39,854 nt of DNA from an uncultured Phycisphaeraceae bacterium (GCA_937899905.1 CALCCF010000003.1:1-39854); one strand, 5' to 3'. Shown: positions 6,472-16,900, counted from the stretch's first letter. Notes: generated by a model from the sequence alone, not told the origin. Made by a program: numbers and translations.

Positions 6472-8703
6472 ATGATCGAGACCACGCCGCGTCGTTCGCC
6501 CATCGCAAGGCGCTCTCGTGCAGTCGTGTTCGCGTGCGCCGTGTTGATGAGCATCGGGCCGTCTGTGACCGATGGCCAAGATGCCGGTCCCGGACAGCAA
6601 CACACCCGCGCCATCGCCACGGGCGGCAACCCTGCCTCGCTTGTGGTCTACGGCGAAGCCGAGGCCATCGCGACGCTGGACGACGGCACGGTGCTGGCGG
6701 CCTCGGGCCGAGTGGGCAAGGGGCGCGTGGTCGCAATCGGTCACGGCGGGTTCCTGAACGATGAACGCGGGGATACTCGAGCGTTCATCGATGATCAGAT
6801 CCGCTGGCTCGCACAAGACGGTGCGCTCAGTGCCTGGGGCGTATCCGAAGCACGCCTCGCGCGCCTCGGCGAGCATGGGCTTGTGCTTCGGCTGGTTGGG
6901 GGCGATGCACGTACCGTGGATTTGTCGAGCGTCGATGTGCTCGTCGGTTCGCCCCAGGGCTTCGCGCGGGTCGGTCGTCTCGACGAACTCGCGAGATGGC
7001 TCGAGGGTGGTGGGGCTTTGCTTAGCGTCGAGACGGCGTGGGGTCAGATCCAACTCGGCCACGCGACCGGCGTCGATGACCTGGCCGCGAACCAACTGCT
7101 GTCCGAGTATGGCATCCTCTATACAGACCGCGCTCTCTCGCCGGGGCGTGATGGCACCTACACCCTCAGCGCAGAGGCCAGCGCCGCTGCGAACGCCAGC
7201 GATGCGCTTGGAGTGCTCGCGGGTGATGCCACCGGAAACATCACCCGCGCGGCTCGCGTCGTGCGTCAAGCACTGGCGATCGTTCCGCTCGACGGCGCGC
7301 TTGTCGCGAGCGCGGATTCGCTCGCTGCACAGCACGCCGAGGCGCTCGGTGAGGCGTACAAGAGGATGTCGATCGGACCCCTGAAACTCTCGGACGAGCC
7401 ACTCGCGTGCGCGCTTCTCGATCTCGAAGCCCGCCGAGCGGCGATCGCGGCACCGACCGGCCACGCCAAGGCCCACCCAAGCCATGTCGCGTTTCCTGGA
7501 GCCGTGGCTGACGACGCCCCGCGCATCACACGACAGATCACACTCCAAGATGCCATCCCAGGCTGGCGCACGACCGGCCTTTACGCCGCGCCGGGCGAGC
7601 CGATCTCGCTGCGCGTAACCGGCGGCGATGCCACGGGCGCTGTGCTCCAGATTGGCTGCTGGCTCGATCCGCAGAACTTTGACGACCGTGTGCGCATGCC
7701 GACGGCCGTGTTTCGGGCGCCCCTAAAGAACGCCACCGCAACGCTCGCATCGCCGATCGGCGGGCCGATCTACCTGGATCTCGGCGACACCCCGGCGGAC
7801 GTGACGATCGAAGTCTCCAACGCGATCGAGATGCCACGATTCCGTCTGGACCACACCAAACTCGCCGAGTGGCAAGAGCGCATCCGCCACCTGCCCGCGC
7901 CCTGGGTCGAGCTCGAGTCCGATGGACTGGCGTTCTCGCTCCCCGCTTCGGCGATCCGTGATCTCGATCGACCCGACCTCGTCATGCAGCACTGGGACCG
8001 TGTGCATCGGGCGATGCAAGGCCTTGAGCCTCGCTCGCCTCGGCACTGGCCCGACCGGCAGTACCGCTACGTCGCCGAGAAGCGGCTGAGCTGGGGCTAC
8101 ATGTACTGCCCGAGTGATGCACCGATCGTCATCCCCCTCAACGAAGCCCGGCCGATGGTCGACATCGCCAAGTTCGACGCCGAGGGTCCCAACCGGCTCT
8201 GGGGCCAGTACCACGAGATGGGGCACGCCCACCAGAACCCGATGTGGACCTTCGCCGGTACCGGCGAGGTGACCGTCAACATCTTCACGGTGTACGCGTT
8301 GCACACCATCAACGGCTATCCGCTCGACAGCGAGATTATGCGAAGCGAGCCAGACCGTGCGCTCTCGGCCATGCAGGCCCACGCCGATCGTGGAGCGCCG
8401 TTCCACCGCTGGCGAGCCGATCCGTTCTTGGCGCTGCAGACCTACGCCCTGCTCTGGCACGAGTTCGGGTTCGAGGCGTTCCACAGGGTGTTCCGCGCGT
8501 ACGACACGCTACCAGCGAACCAGCGCCCCGCCGAAGACGGTGCAAAGCGCGACACATTCGTCATCACCATCAGCCGTGCGGTCGGGCGGAACCTCGAGCC
8601 GTATTTCCGTGCCTGGGGTGTGCCGCTGAGCGAACGGCCCGCGAGAGAACTCTCCGACCTACCGGTTTGGATGCCCGAGGGATTCGAAGGCGCCGGCGGC
8701 TAG
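6472..8703 (+). CDS. Secreted M60-like (enhancin/mucinase-type) zinc metallopeptidase
   Basis: A 743-residue exported protein. The ATG at 6472 starts an Arg-rich n-region and hydrophobic core (VVFACAVLMSIG), then SVTDGQDA. Residues about 45-270 form an alpha/beta domain (LDDGTVLAASGRVGKGRVVAIGHGGFL) like the ThuA/glutamine-amidotransferase-like domain found before M60 domains. About 400-520 are beta-rich (WRTTGLYAAPGEPISLRV). The catalytic gluzincin site is H581-E582-M-G-H585 with the third ligand E599, which fits HExxH(8-28)E of M60. Family members cut mucin-type glycoproteins; the substrate here is inferred only. The protein ends in the M60 domain without a dockerin tag. Convergent with the lipoprotein gene 24 bases downstream. 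Confidence 0.88.
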   Translation: MIETTPRRSPIARRSRAVVFACAVLMSIGPSVTDGQDAGPGQQHTRAIATGGNPASLVVYGEAEAIATLDDGTVLAASGRVGKGRVVAIGHGGFLNDERGDTRAFIDDQIRWLAQDGALSAWGVSEARLARLGEHGLVLRLVGGDARTVDLSSVDVLVGSPQGFARVGRLDELARWLEGGGALLSVETAWGQIQLGHATGVDDLAANQLLSEYGILYTDRALSPGRDGTYTLSAEASAAANASDALGVLAGDATGNITRAARVVRQALAIVPLDGALVASADSLAAQHAEALGEAYKRMSIGPLKLSDEPLACALLDLEARRAAIAAPTGHAKAHPSHVAFPGAVADDAPRITRQITLQDAIPGWRTTGLYAAPGEPISLRVTGGDATGAVLQIGCWLDPQNFDDRVRMPTAVFRAPLKNATATLASPIGGPIYLDLGDTPADVTIEVSNAIEMPRFRLDHTKLAEWQERIRHLPAPWVELESDGLAFSLPASAIRDLDRPDLVMQHWDRVHRAMQGLEPRSPRHWPDRQYRYVAEKRLSWGYMYCPSDAPIVIPLNEARPMVDIAKFDAEGPNRLWGQYHEMGHAHQNPMWTFAGTGEVTVNIFTVYALHTINGYPLDSEIMRSEPDRALSAMQAHADRGAPFHRWRADPFLALQTYALLWHEFGFEAFHRVFRAYDTLPANQRPAEDGAKRDTFVITISRAVGRNLEPYFRAWGVPLSERPARELSDLPVWMPEGFEGAGG

Positions 8704-8727
8704 CGTACGACCTCGGTCATCTCGCGG

Positions 8728-9549
8728 TTATCCACCGAGCAGGGCCCTCGCACGCGCCACTGTCTGCTCGTCGACAAGCGGTTGGGCCGGCGACGCGCCC
8801 CCGAGGTGGAGCATCCACGGAGCGCTCTCGTCGGCGTCCGTGAACTTGCGATCTCCATCGGAGTCCTCGAGCAGCCGGACATACAGCATGTCACGCTCCC
8901 AGTCGATCCACGCCCTCACGACGTGGAGGCCTTCCGGCGTCACCACGCGTGGGTTGCGACCATCCCCGTCGGCGATCCACGCTCGCCGCGCATCGCGGCT
9001 GTCCAGCGTGCCATCACCGTTGGTGTCCTCGGTCGTCGCCACGTAAAGCACGCGGTACACGCTCTGGTCGTTGGAACGCGGCGGCGTGAGCAGGGCGATC
9101 GAGCTGATGACGCCGCGGCGATCGAGCAGCATCCACTGCTCGGGCTCGCCTCGAGATGAAAGGTCTCGCCCGAACGCGTTGTGCCAACGCACGTCGACGG
9201 CCGCGTATCGCGCGCCATTTCGAACACCCGGTGCGGCCTGATCGAGCCATCCGTCCTTCATCAGCGAGTGCCGGCGGCTGCGAGAGTGCTCAAACGGATC
9301 CTCACGCTCGAACCATCCCTTGCCGGTCTCCTTCACGAACGGGATGAGCACGACGTCGTGGCCCTCAAGCTCGATGGGGCGTTCGAGAGCCGCCCGGCCC
9401 TCGACCGGTGCGTTCATCGTGGTGGGCGCGATCGTGTGAGACGTGACTGATGTGGGCGTGTTGCAGCCGACAAGGGCGAGCGTCGCGGCCGCCAAGGCGG
9501 GCACGGCCAATCCAGCGCGCACGTTCTTCCGTCTGGCATCACTTGGCAT
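8728..9549 (-). CDS. Lipoprotein with EF-hand-like loops
   Basis: A 273-residue predicted lipoprotein. The ATG at 9549 has a very strong ribosome-binding site (AGGAGGT, seven bases upstream). The signal ends in a lipobox (LALVGC; Cys 32 would be lipidated), so the protein should sit in a membrane facing the periplasm. Two Asp-rich loops, DTNGDGTLDSRDA and DSDGDRKFTDADE, resemble EF-hand calcium loops and lie about 40 residues apart near the C-terminus. Between them is a beta-like VVTPEGLHVVRAWIDWERDMLYVRLLED segment. I do not recognise a named family and see no enzyme motif. Monocistronic, convergent with the M60 gene. Confidence 0.82.
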   Translation of the reverse strand: MPSDARRKNVRAGLAVPALAAATLALVGCNTPTSVTSHTIAPTTMNAPVEGRAALERPIELEGHDVVLIPFVKETGKGWFEREDPFEHSRSRRHSLMKDGWLDQAAPGVRNGARYAAVDVRWHNAFGRDLSSRGEPEQWMLLDRRGVISSIALLTPPRSNDQSVYRVLYVATTEDTNGDGTLDSRDARRAWIADGDGRNPRVVTPEGLHVVRAWIDWERDMLYVRLLEDSDGDRKFTDADESAPWMLHLGGASPAQPLVDEQTVARARALLGG

Positions 9550-9720
9550 GGGATACCTCCTGTGGTGTTCTCTCCCGTGATGCGAGAAGCGAGCCCACGC
9601 CGCGCACCGCAAGATGGAGATTCCACCAGGAATTCCGGCCGGTCCGCCTCGTGTGCTGCTGAGGGCTTCTGAGAGTCCGATCAAGACCCGATCATCGAGC
9701 TCAATCGCGGATCGGTTCGT

Positions 9721-10593
9721 CTATTGCCCCGCCCGAACGAGGAGGTCTTGCTCCCGCCGGAGCCTCTTGAACGCCTTGCGGAACTTATCGATCAGGATCC
9801 AGTAGATGACCAGGGCGATCAGCGGGCCCAGGCCGATCAGCACGATGCCCACGGTGGAGAGCACCGGGCAGAGCCAGCGCGTGAGCTTCGCACGCTTGTG
9901 CATCGCGGCATCGGGGATGCGCAATGCGAGCCACGCGAGATAGGTGCCGTGAACGACGTACGTCGCGAGCCACAGTACCAGCGAGCCCAGACGCAGCATG
10001 GCCCCCACGACAACGACGCCAGAGAACGCGATGCCCGCCGTGTACATGATGGTCCAGGCCACCTCGCCCGCGAGAACGATCATGCTGCATACGAGCAGGA
10101 TCCGCACCCATCGGCGTGCCTTGTCGACCCACGGCTTCTCGGCCAAGGAAGCCATCGGTGTGCTGAGCTGCCACCAGCCCCACAGCAGCGCGCCCGAGGC
10201 TACGAACTCGGCTCCGGTGAGAAGAACCTCCATCTGCCACGCATTGGTGAACCCACCGATGGTGCCGACCGCGGCAAACCAGACACCAACGGCGATGCCC
10301 ACGAACGTGAGGAGCACCTGCACCAAGATGGCCGTGAGCACGATCATCGCACCACGATGCAGCGTCGCCAGATACTCCGGTGACGCATGGAGCATCAGGT
10401 CGCCCTTCAGCGAGCGTTCGATGTCCGCGCCGCACTCCGGACACTGACCAGTTGCCGGGAGCCCCGCCAGCTCGTAGCCGCAGTCGATGCACGCGTTGCC
10501 CGCGATCACCACGCCGCTGCCGTCGACGCCCTTGGTCCAGGGTTCGGTCGGCGGCGCGCGGGTCGGCAAGGGTGGCGGCGACTGGTCGCTCAT
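9721..10593 (-). CDS. Multi-pass membrane protein with N-terminal zinc ribbon
   Basis: A 290-residue protein. After a Pro-rich N-terminus comes a four-Cys ribbon, C35-IDC38-GYELAGLP...C51-PEC54, of the same type as in the protein at 6102. Five or six membrane helices follow (about 80-110, 122-142, 163-185, 190-225 as one or two, 240-268), then a basic cytosolic tail (KFRKAFKRLRREQD). Likely an inner-membrane protein with the ribbon in the cytoplasm; no transporter or enzyme motif is visible. It lies 30 bases downstream of the minus-strand dockerin gene ending at 10624, so it could be read from that transcript. Confidence 0.8.
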   Translation of the reverse strand: MSDQSPPPLPTRAPPTEPWTKGVDGSGVVIAGNACIDCGYELAGLPATGQCPECGADIERSLKGDLMLHASPEYLATLHRGAMIVLTAILVQVLLTFVGIAVGVWFAAVGTIGGFTNAWQMEVLLTGAEFVASGALLWGWWQLSTPMASLAEKPWVDKARRWVRILLVCSMIVLAGEVAWTIMYTAGIAFSGVVVVGAMLRLGSLVLWLATYVVHGTYLAWLALRIPDAAMHKRAKLTRWLCPVLSTVGIVLIGLGPLIALVIYWILIDKFRKAFKRLRREQDLLVRAGQ

Positions 10594-10623
10594 GGGCCAG
10601 TGTACGAAGTGGCCGAACCGTGA

Positions 10624-12546
10624 TCAGCCGCAGCCCGCGTCGAACAGGTTCTGGAACAGGAGGAAGTCGAAGACGGTCAGCCTCCCGTCACGGTCGATGT
10701 CGGCCCTGCCGTCGCCGGCATCGAAGTGCCCGCCAAACGCGAGGAAGTCGAAGCGCGTCAGCCTGCCGTCGCCGTCCATATCGGCGACGCAAACCACGGC
10801 TTCGTCTATGGTCACGAACGAGTCGCGCTGGATAGTGTGCGCACTCTCGAGCCCACTCGGCCAGCGAACGAACGCCTGCGCGGTGCTGGCAAGGCCCAAG
10901 CCAAACTCGAGATCCAGGCTGCTCGTGCTCGCCGCGTTGCTGCTGCCGCTGGTAACGATCTTGGTCTGCGTCTCACGGGGACCGATGACGCCATCGCCAT
11001 CGATGTCGGCCACGAGTTCCACGGTTGCGCCGATGGCGTCGAGCGAGGATCGCCGTACACCAGGACCTTCAGGATCACCCACGAGCCTGAGCGTGGCAAA
11101 GCCATGATCACTCGAGGTCGCTGCCAGCTCATTGCGGAACAGCGCACTCGCGAGGCCATCGATATTGACCACGAAGAGGTCGACCCAGCCGTCACGATCG
11201 AAGTCGGCCGACATGCTTCCACGAGCCTCACGACGATCGCGATCGACGCCAAGCTCGATAGCTCGCTCGTCGAAGCCGGCGCCCGTGTTCATGTACAAAT
11301 AGTCACGGAACGGGAAGCTGGTCGTCACGTGCAGGTCCTGCCAGCCGTCGTTGTCGAAGTCCTGGAACTGCGCGCCCCAGGAGAGCTTGGCGGGCGCGAC
11401 ATACGACGGAGCCGCATCGATCGCGAGCTCGAATCCGAAGCTCGCCGAGTCGGCCATCGTCCCGAGCCAGAAGTCGTTCAGGCCCGGGCTCGTCGGCTCG
11501 ACCGGGTCGGACCAGTCCGTGATGTACGCGTCGAGGTCGCCGTCGTTGTCTACATCTGCGATGTCGATTCCCATCGCGAAGGGCGAGGCTGCGCCGAACG
11601 TTCCGGGTAACGCATACGTCGCCGTCTCGAAGCCGAGCCATTGCCCGCCCGCATCGGCGCCACGATTGCGGTACAGCATGTCGCGATCGTCGGGCCCGCC
11701 GATCTTGTTGGTGACCCACAGGTCGATCCACCCGTCCTCATCCAGGTCGGCGAAGATCACCGCATTGCTCGAGCTGAACCGCTGGAACGCGGTCTGCTGC
11801 TCGCCCGCCGGCCCTTCCCAGCCGGGCACGCCCGCGTCCATCGTGATGTCGGTGAACGTGCCGTCACCGTTGTTGCGGTACAGCACGTCGCGTCGGCCGG
11901 GAACATCGAACGGTCCCTCAAACACACCAGGCGCCTTGTAATACCCGTTGTGGTTCCCAACGTAGAGGTCGATCCACCCGTCGCGATCAACATCGGCCCA
12001 CGCGGCCGTCAGCGAGTTGTCGAGCTCGACGCCGTCGTGGAACGCCGTTCCAACGCCGTGCTGATCGTCGGCCACGCCCGGCGTCGGGTCACTCTCATCG
12101 GTCGCGTCAACGAATCCGAGCGTGCCAGTCTCGATCAGCGTGTTGCGATACAGGACATTCGGTCCGTCGAAGTTCGTGACGTAGAGATCGAGATCGCCGT
12201 CGTTGTCGTAGTCCGCGGCGATCGCGCCCGTCGCCGGCCCCGAGTTGTCAGCGCCTGCCGCTTCCGGTATCTCGACAAACACCCTGCCGCCATCCGATCC
12301 CGGCCTGTTGAGGAACAGCTGGTTCGTGCCCGGAGGCGCGAGCACCAGCGCGCGCAGCAGGTACAGGTCGGGATACCCATCGTTGTCGAGATCGGCGAAC
12401 ACGCCGCCGGGCCCATGGTCGTCGCCCATCGACGCGCGATAGCCAGAGAGGCCCACGGCGCCGGTGATGTCTTCAAAGCCACCCTGCGCGACCGCGGTCG
12501 ACGCGACAGCCAGCAGCAAACCGATCGAGGCCGAGTGCTGTCCCAT
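10624..12546 (-). CDS. Secreted CRTAC1/UnbV-like VCBS propeller with ASPIC domain and dockerin-like tag
   Basis: A 640-residue exported protein. The ATG at 12546 follows GAAGGAG and starts a signal peptide ending TAVAQ. Seven VCBS-type loops follow (DLDNDGYPDLYLL, DYDNDGDLDLYVTNFD, DVDRDGWIDLYVGNHN, DLDEDGWIDLWV and others). An ASPIC/UnbV-like region comes next (GATVELVADIDGDG...QTKIVTSGSSNAAS...LEFGLGLASTAQAFVRWPSGLE). The C-terminal 55 residues are a two-unit dockerin-like tag starting VCVADMDGDG and ending LFDAGCG. Cys sits just before the first unit and next to the C-terminus, perhaps as a disulfide. It is 10 bases downstream of another dockerin gene and probably translated from the same mRNA. 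Ligand unknown. Confidence 0.9.
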   Translation of the reverse strand: MGQHSASIGLLLAVASTAVAQGGFEDITGAVGLSGYRASMGDDHGPGGVFADLDNDGYPDLYLLRALVLAPPGTNQLFLNRPGSDGGRVFVEIPEAAGADNSGPATGAIAADYDNDGDLDLYVTNFDGPNVLYRNTLIETGTLGFVDATDESDPTPGVADDQHGVGTAFHDGVELDNSLTAAWADVDRDGWIDLYVGNHNGYYKAPGVFEGPFDVPGRRDVLYRNNGDGTFTDITMDAGVPGWEGPAGEQQTAFQRFSSSNAVIFADLDEDGWIDLWVTNKIGGPDDRDMLYRNRGADAGGQWLGFETATYALPGTFGAASPFAMGIDIADVDNDGDLDAYITDWSDPVEPTSPGLNDFWLGTMADSASFGFELAIDAAPSYVAPAKLSWGAQFQDFDNDGWQDLHVTTSFPFRDYLYMNTGAGFDERAIELGVDRDRREARGSMSADFDRDGWVDLFVVNIDGLASALFRNELAATSSDHGFATLRLVGDPEGPGVRRSSLDAIGATVELVADIDGDGVIGPRETQTKIVTSGSSNAASTSSLDLEFGLGLASTAQAFVRWPSGLESAHTIQRDSFVTIDEAVVCVADMDGDGRLTRFDFLAFGGHFDAGDGRADIDRDGRLTVFDFLLFQNLFDAGCG

Positions 12547-12556
12547 GCAAACTCCT

Positions 12557-13264
12557 TCAGCAACCAGCGGCAAACAGGTCCTGGAAGGCCAAGAAATCGA
12601 ACAGCGTGAACTCGCCGTCGCCATCGAGGTCCGCCAACGGGTCGCCGAGATCGAAGAGGTTCTGGAACGCGAGGAAGTCGAACACGGTGGTCCGGCCGTC
12701 GCCGTCGAGATCGACGACGCACAGGCTGCTCGCCTCGATGAGTACCGCCCCCTCGATGAACTCGTCGAGTCGCGAGGCACTACGCGAGGAGTCTCGCGCC
12801 ACATATACGTCGTACCGGACCGTTCGCGTGCTCGCCTCGAACACCACGGGGGAGCTCAGGAACCGGTCGACCGTGAGGTCCACGGCCCAGAACGGGATCG
12901 GGTTCGTATCGTCCGCGTAGATGCCCGCCGTCGCTGGAAAGTTGAGCTGGCCGGCGACGATCTGCTCCACGGACGCATCCAGGAGCGTGCCGCGACTCGT
13001 GCCCGGGCCATCCATCGGAGCGACCAAACGCAAGTTGCTCAGCTCGCCCTGGATGCTGGAGAAGTCCACGCTGGTCTCGACGCCGGCGACCGCGTAGTCG
13101 CCCGGTCCATACCCGGCCAGCATCGTGATGGTGATCGTCTCGCCCGCCCTTGGCTCGGGGTTCGAGACCTCGAAGAAGATCTGCCACGTCTGCGCCGATG
13201 CGCTCGTGCACGCCGCGAGCCCCGCCGCAATGCAACCCACCTTGACACCCGCCACACTACGCAT
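12557..13264 (-). CDS. Secreted hypothetical protein with dockerin-like tag
   Basis: A 235-residue exported protein. The ATG at 13264 has an AAGGAGG site seven bases upstream; the signal peptide ends SASAQ. Residues about 25-170 are a beta-rich domain (IFFEVSNPEPRAGETITITMLAGY, FWAVDLTVDRFLSSPVVFEAS) resembling the cohesin/DUF-type beta-sandwich often found before planctomycetal dockerin tags; this fold is an inference. The C-terminal tag is two units (LCVVDLDGDGRTTVFDFLAFQ and DLDGDGEFTLFDFLAFQ) ending AAGC, with Cys as the last residue. First gene of a two-gene unit with the UnbV-like protein. Confidence 0.85.
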   Translation of the reverse strand: MRSVAGVKVGCIAAGLAACTSASAQTWQIFFEVSNPEPRAGETITITMLAGYGPGDYAVAGVETSVDFSSIQGELSNLRLVAPMDGPGTSRGTLLDASVEQIVAGQLNFPATAGIYADDTNPIPFWAVDLTVDRFLSSPVVFEASTRTVRYDVYVARDSSRSASRLDEFIEGAVLIEASSLCVVDLDGDGRTTVFDFLAFQNLFDLGDPLADLDGDGEFTLFDFLAFQDLFAAGC

Positions 13265-13394
13265 GACACGCCTCCTTCCGTCCACAAGAAGTGGGCCCAG
13301 CGCACATGCGCCCAGCCGCCGCGTCCACTCTACTCGATGACGCGGCCATCGCGAAAGCGATTTCGCATGTAAGGATGCTGGTCGACCAACGCTC

Positions 13395-13976
13395 CTAAGA
13401 ACGCCCGAACAGCCGGCGCTCGACGCCCTCGACCAATGCGTGCAGGATGAGCATGTGCACCTCCTGGATGCGATCGGCGGTCGGCGCATCGATCGGGACG
13501 CCCGGGATGATCCACTCAAGGTCGCACACGCCCGCGAGCGCGCCGCCGTCTCGACCGAGCAAACCGATGGTCCGCATGCCGATTTTGCCGGCTTCTTCCA
13601 CGGCTCGGATGACGTTCGGTGAGTTCCCGCTCGTGCTCATCGCGACGAGAACATCGCCGGACTTGCCGAGGGCCTGCACCCCGCGGGCGAACACCTCGTC
13701 GTACCCGTAATCGTTCGCGACGCACGTGATGTGCCCGACATCGGTCAGGCTGACCGCCGCGAGTGCGGGTCGGTCCTTGCGAAAGCGGCCGGTCAGCTCC
13801 TCGCAGAAGTGCATCGCGTCGCAGGCCGAACCCCCGTTACCGCACGCCAAGACTTTGCCACCTTCGCGAAGGGACGCGGCTGCGAGATCCGCCGCCCGCT
13901 CGAGCGTCGTGACATTGCGGTCGTCGGCCATGAAGGCCTCGAGCGCCAGCTTCGCGTTCTGGAAGGCCTCGATCAC
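13395..13976 (-). CDS. gmhA: Sedoheptulose-7-phosphate isomerase (SIS domain)
   Basis: A 193-residue GmhA: it converts sedoheptulose 7-phosphate to glycero-manno-heptose 7-phosphate, the first step of ADP-heptose synthesis for LPS or S-layer glycans. The single SIS domain shows CGNGGSACDA (45-54) and the phosphate-binding STSGNS (114-119). H56 and E60 (MHFCEE), and Q171 and H179, keep the 4- and 8-residue spacing of the zinc ligands in characterised GmhA enzymes. The start is a GTG three bases after the smc stop, with GAGG inside the end of smc, so translation is probably coupled to smc. The length matches the family. No other heptose gene lies in the window. Confidence 0.93.
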   Translation of the reverse strand: MIEAFQNAKLALEAFMADDRNVTTLERAADLAAASLREGGKVLACGNGGSACDAMHFCEELTGRFRKDRPALAAVSLTDVGHITCVANDYGYDEVFARGVQALGKSGDVLVAMSTSGNSPNVIRAVEEAGKIGMRTIGLLGRDGGALAGVCDLEWIIPGVPIDAPTADRIQEVHMLILHALVEGVERRLFGRS

Positions 13977-13979
13977 GGG

Positions 13980-16900
13980 TCAGTTCGCCTCGACCATCTC
14001 ACTCGGCTCGTTGGGTACGGTTTCGACCTCGCTGGGCTCACCGCGCTTCATGTGCGCTAACGCATCTCGCAGCTTGGGTCGCTCGCCGTTGGACTCGGCC
14101 GAACCGTCCACCTTGGCATCGTGCAAGCGCCCATCGGCGCCCACCTGATCGAACCGGACACCCACGCGGGTCGACACGCCGCGCTCCTGCATGGTCACGC
14201 CATGCATGCGGTCGCACATGGCCATCGTCTTCTTGTGGTGCGTGATCACGATGAAGTTGCTCTGCGTGCTGAACTCGGAAACGACGCGGCTGAATCGATC
14301 AACGTTCGCGTCATCGAGCGCCGCATCGACCTCGTCGAGCACGCAGAAGCAGCTCGGCTTGCTCTGGAAGATCGCCAGCAGCAGCGCCACGGCCGTCATC
14401 GCCTTCTCGCCGCCGGACAGCTGGCTGATCGAGCGCGGCTGCTTGCCGGGCGGCCGCGCGACGATCTCGATGCCGCTCTCCAGCAGGTCGATCTCGTCGG
14501 TGACAACCTTTTGTCCATCGACCTCTCTTACCAGCGGCATGAGACGGATCTCGGCCCGCCCGCCGCCGAATAGCTGGCGGAACAAGCCGTTGTCGCCGGC
14601 GAAGCTCTCTTGCAGCTTCTCGAGCATGTCTCCGAAGCGGTGCCGGCTGGCCTCGTTCAGCTGCTCGATGAGCACCTCGAGGCGCGCCCGCGCTGTGTCG
14701 ATGTCCTCGACCTGCGCTGCCAGTTCCTCGTTCTTGTCGGCGAGCTGGCCCTCCTCATCCATTGCTCCGAGGTTCACGCTGCCGAGCTTGTCGATGGCTG
14801 CCTTCAGTGTCTGTATCGCCTCGCCCGACTCCTGATCGCCAACCGCGCGCATCGTGCCGGTTTCGTCCTCGCCGAGCGCCTCGCGATACCCGGGCAGCTC
14901 AGCCTCAAGCTCGAGGCCGTCCTCGTCGTGCGTGCGCTGCACGAGATTCTCAAGGCGGATCTCCGCCTCGCGGCCGCGCAGCTCCAAGTCGTGCCAGGCC
15001 TTGTCGACCTCGCTCGCACGCCGACGCGAGGTGTCGACAGATCGCTCCAATCCGAGCGAAGCCTCTTGCGCATCATGCAACGCCGATCGCTTCCCATCGA
15101 TGCCGCTGCGCACACCCTCGACGCGTTGCTGGAGCGATTCGATCTCCGCCGCCGCCTCGCGCGCCGCCTTCTGGTGGTCCTGCGCCTGTTCGCGTGCCCG
15201 CTGCACCTGGGCTTCCAACTCGCGCTGGCTGGCCCGGTGCGACTCGGCCGACTCTCGCACCGCTGCCGCCTCGCGCCGGGCCGCAGTAATCTGCTCGCCC
15301 AACGTGCTCGTCGAGACACGAGCCACCGTCAACGCCTCGGCTAGCGAATCCGCGTCGCGCTCGGCCCGCTCGGCGGCCTCGGCGATGGTCTCGAGAGCCT
15401 GCCGCTCATCACCCAAGATGCTGGCGAGCGACTCGAGCTTCTTCTCCAGGTCGGCGACCTTTTCGCGAGCCTGTGCACTGCTCGAACGCGCGGCCTCGCG
15501 CTCGTCGATGGCCCGCTGTCGCTGACGATCCAGCCGGTCGAACTCATCGCCCGCCCGCTCGGCCTCGCTCTCGGCCTTGAGCTTCGACTGCGCGAGCTCG
15601 TTGAGCGTGCGTTGGACGGCGGTTTGCTGCTGGGCCAGGTCTCCGGCCCGCTGATCGAGATCGCGCAGCCGCGCCTGCTCACGATCGAGCTCTTGCGTCG
15701 CGTTCTGGAGCTCGGAAGTCAATTGCTCGAGTTCGGCCCGACGCTGCAGCACGCCCATCGCCTGGCCATTGCCGTCGGCATCACCGTTGAGCGGTCCTGC
15801 GCTCACGACGCCCGGGTGCCGAAGCACGCACGCGTTCTCGTCGGCAATCGTCGCTCCGCGGAGCGGACCGCCCGCAAGCAACGCCGCCGATTCCAGGTCG
15901 TTGGTCCGCCAGCAGTCGTGCAGCAGCACGTCGAGCAGCCCGGAGACCGACGTCGGGTCCACGTCCGCCGCGCGGCACGCGGATTCGTCGACGCCCGCGA
16001 CCTCACGCAACGGCAGTAGGCGGCCCGAAGCGCGCAACGCAGGGAACGCGGCATGATCAGGCCGCTCGTTCACCGCGGGCACGCCCAGTCCGAGCGGCAC
16101 GAAACTCACGCGTCCAGTCAGCGTCTCAAGATCCTCGCGCGACGGCATCGCGTCCAGTGAAGGCACGACCAACGCCGAGAGCAACGGCCCGAGCGCCGCC
16201 TCGACCTGCGGCGCGTGCTCGATCGGCACACGCACGAGCTCGGCTAGCGGGGCGATCACCGTCGTGAACCTCTCGCCGCGCGCGGCCTGGTCCAGCACCT
16301 CACGTGCTGGCTGGCCGAGACCCTCTCGCGAGGCCAGGACCTCGGAGACCGCATGATGTCGCGTCTCGAGACGTAAGCGGCGCTGCTCGAGCTCCTTCAC
16401 CTGCTGGGCCTGGTTCGAGCGGCCCTCGCCCAGTGATGCCGCGTCCTGTTCCAGCCGCTCGGCGTCGGCTGCGCTCGCGCTGCGGCTCGATTCGAGCGAC
16501 TGAGCCTGATTCAGGGCCTCCGCTCGGCGCGCACTTGCGCGGTTTGCGTCCTCGTCCAGCGTCGCGAGTTCCTTCTCGGCCTGCTCGGCCTTGGCGTCGA
16601 GCTGGCTGGCCTGCCGGCGTTCTTCTTCGATGCGCGCCCGCGCCGCGAGTTGGTCACGCTCGATGCGCTCGACCTCCATCCGCTTCTCGGCATGAGCCTG
16701 CCGCTGGCTGGCGACCTCCTGCTGGGCGCGCTGCCGGGCCTGCGAAGCCTGCTCGAGGACGCGCTCCGCGTCGGCGAGCTGTTCGGCCACCGCCGCGACG
16801 CGTTCGGCCACCCGCTGCGACTGGACCTCGGCGCGCTCGGCCGCCTCTTCGACGGTCGCCAGCCGCTGCCCATCCGCGTCGAGCCGGTTCAGTGCGTCCT

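Noticed and set aside
12547-12804. Upstream extension of the UnbV-like gene to 12804
   Set aside because: It overlaps the dockerin end of the preceding gene in another frame; the ATG at 12546 has GAAGGAG and a signal peptide.
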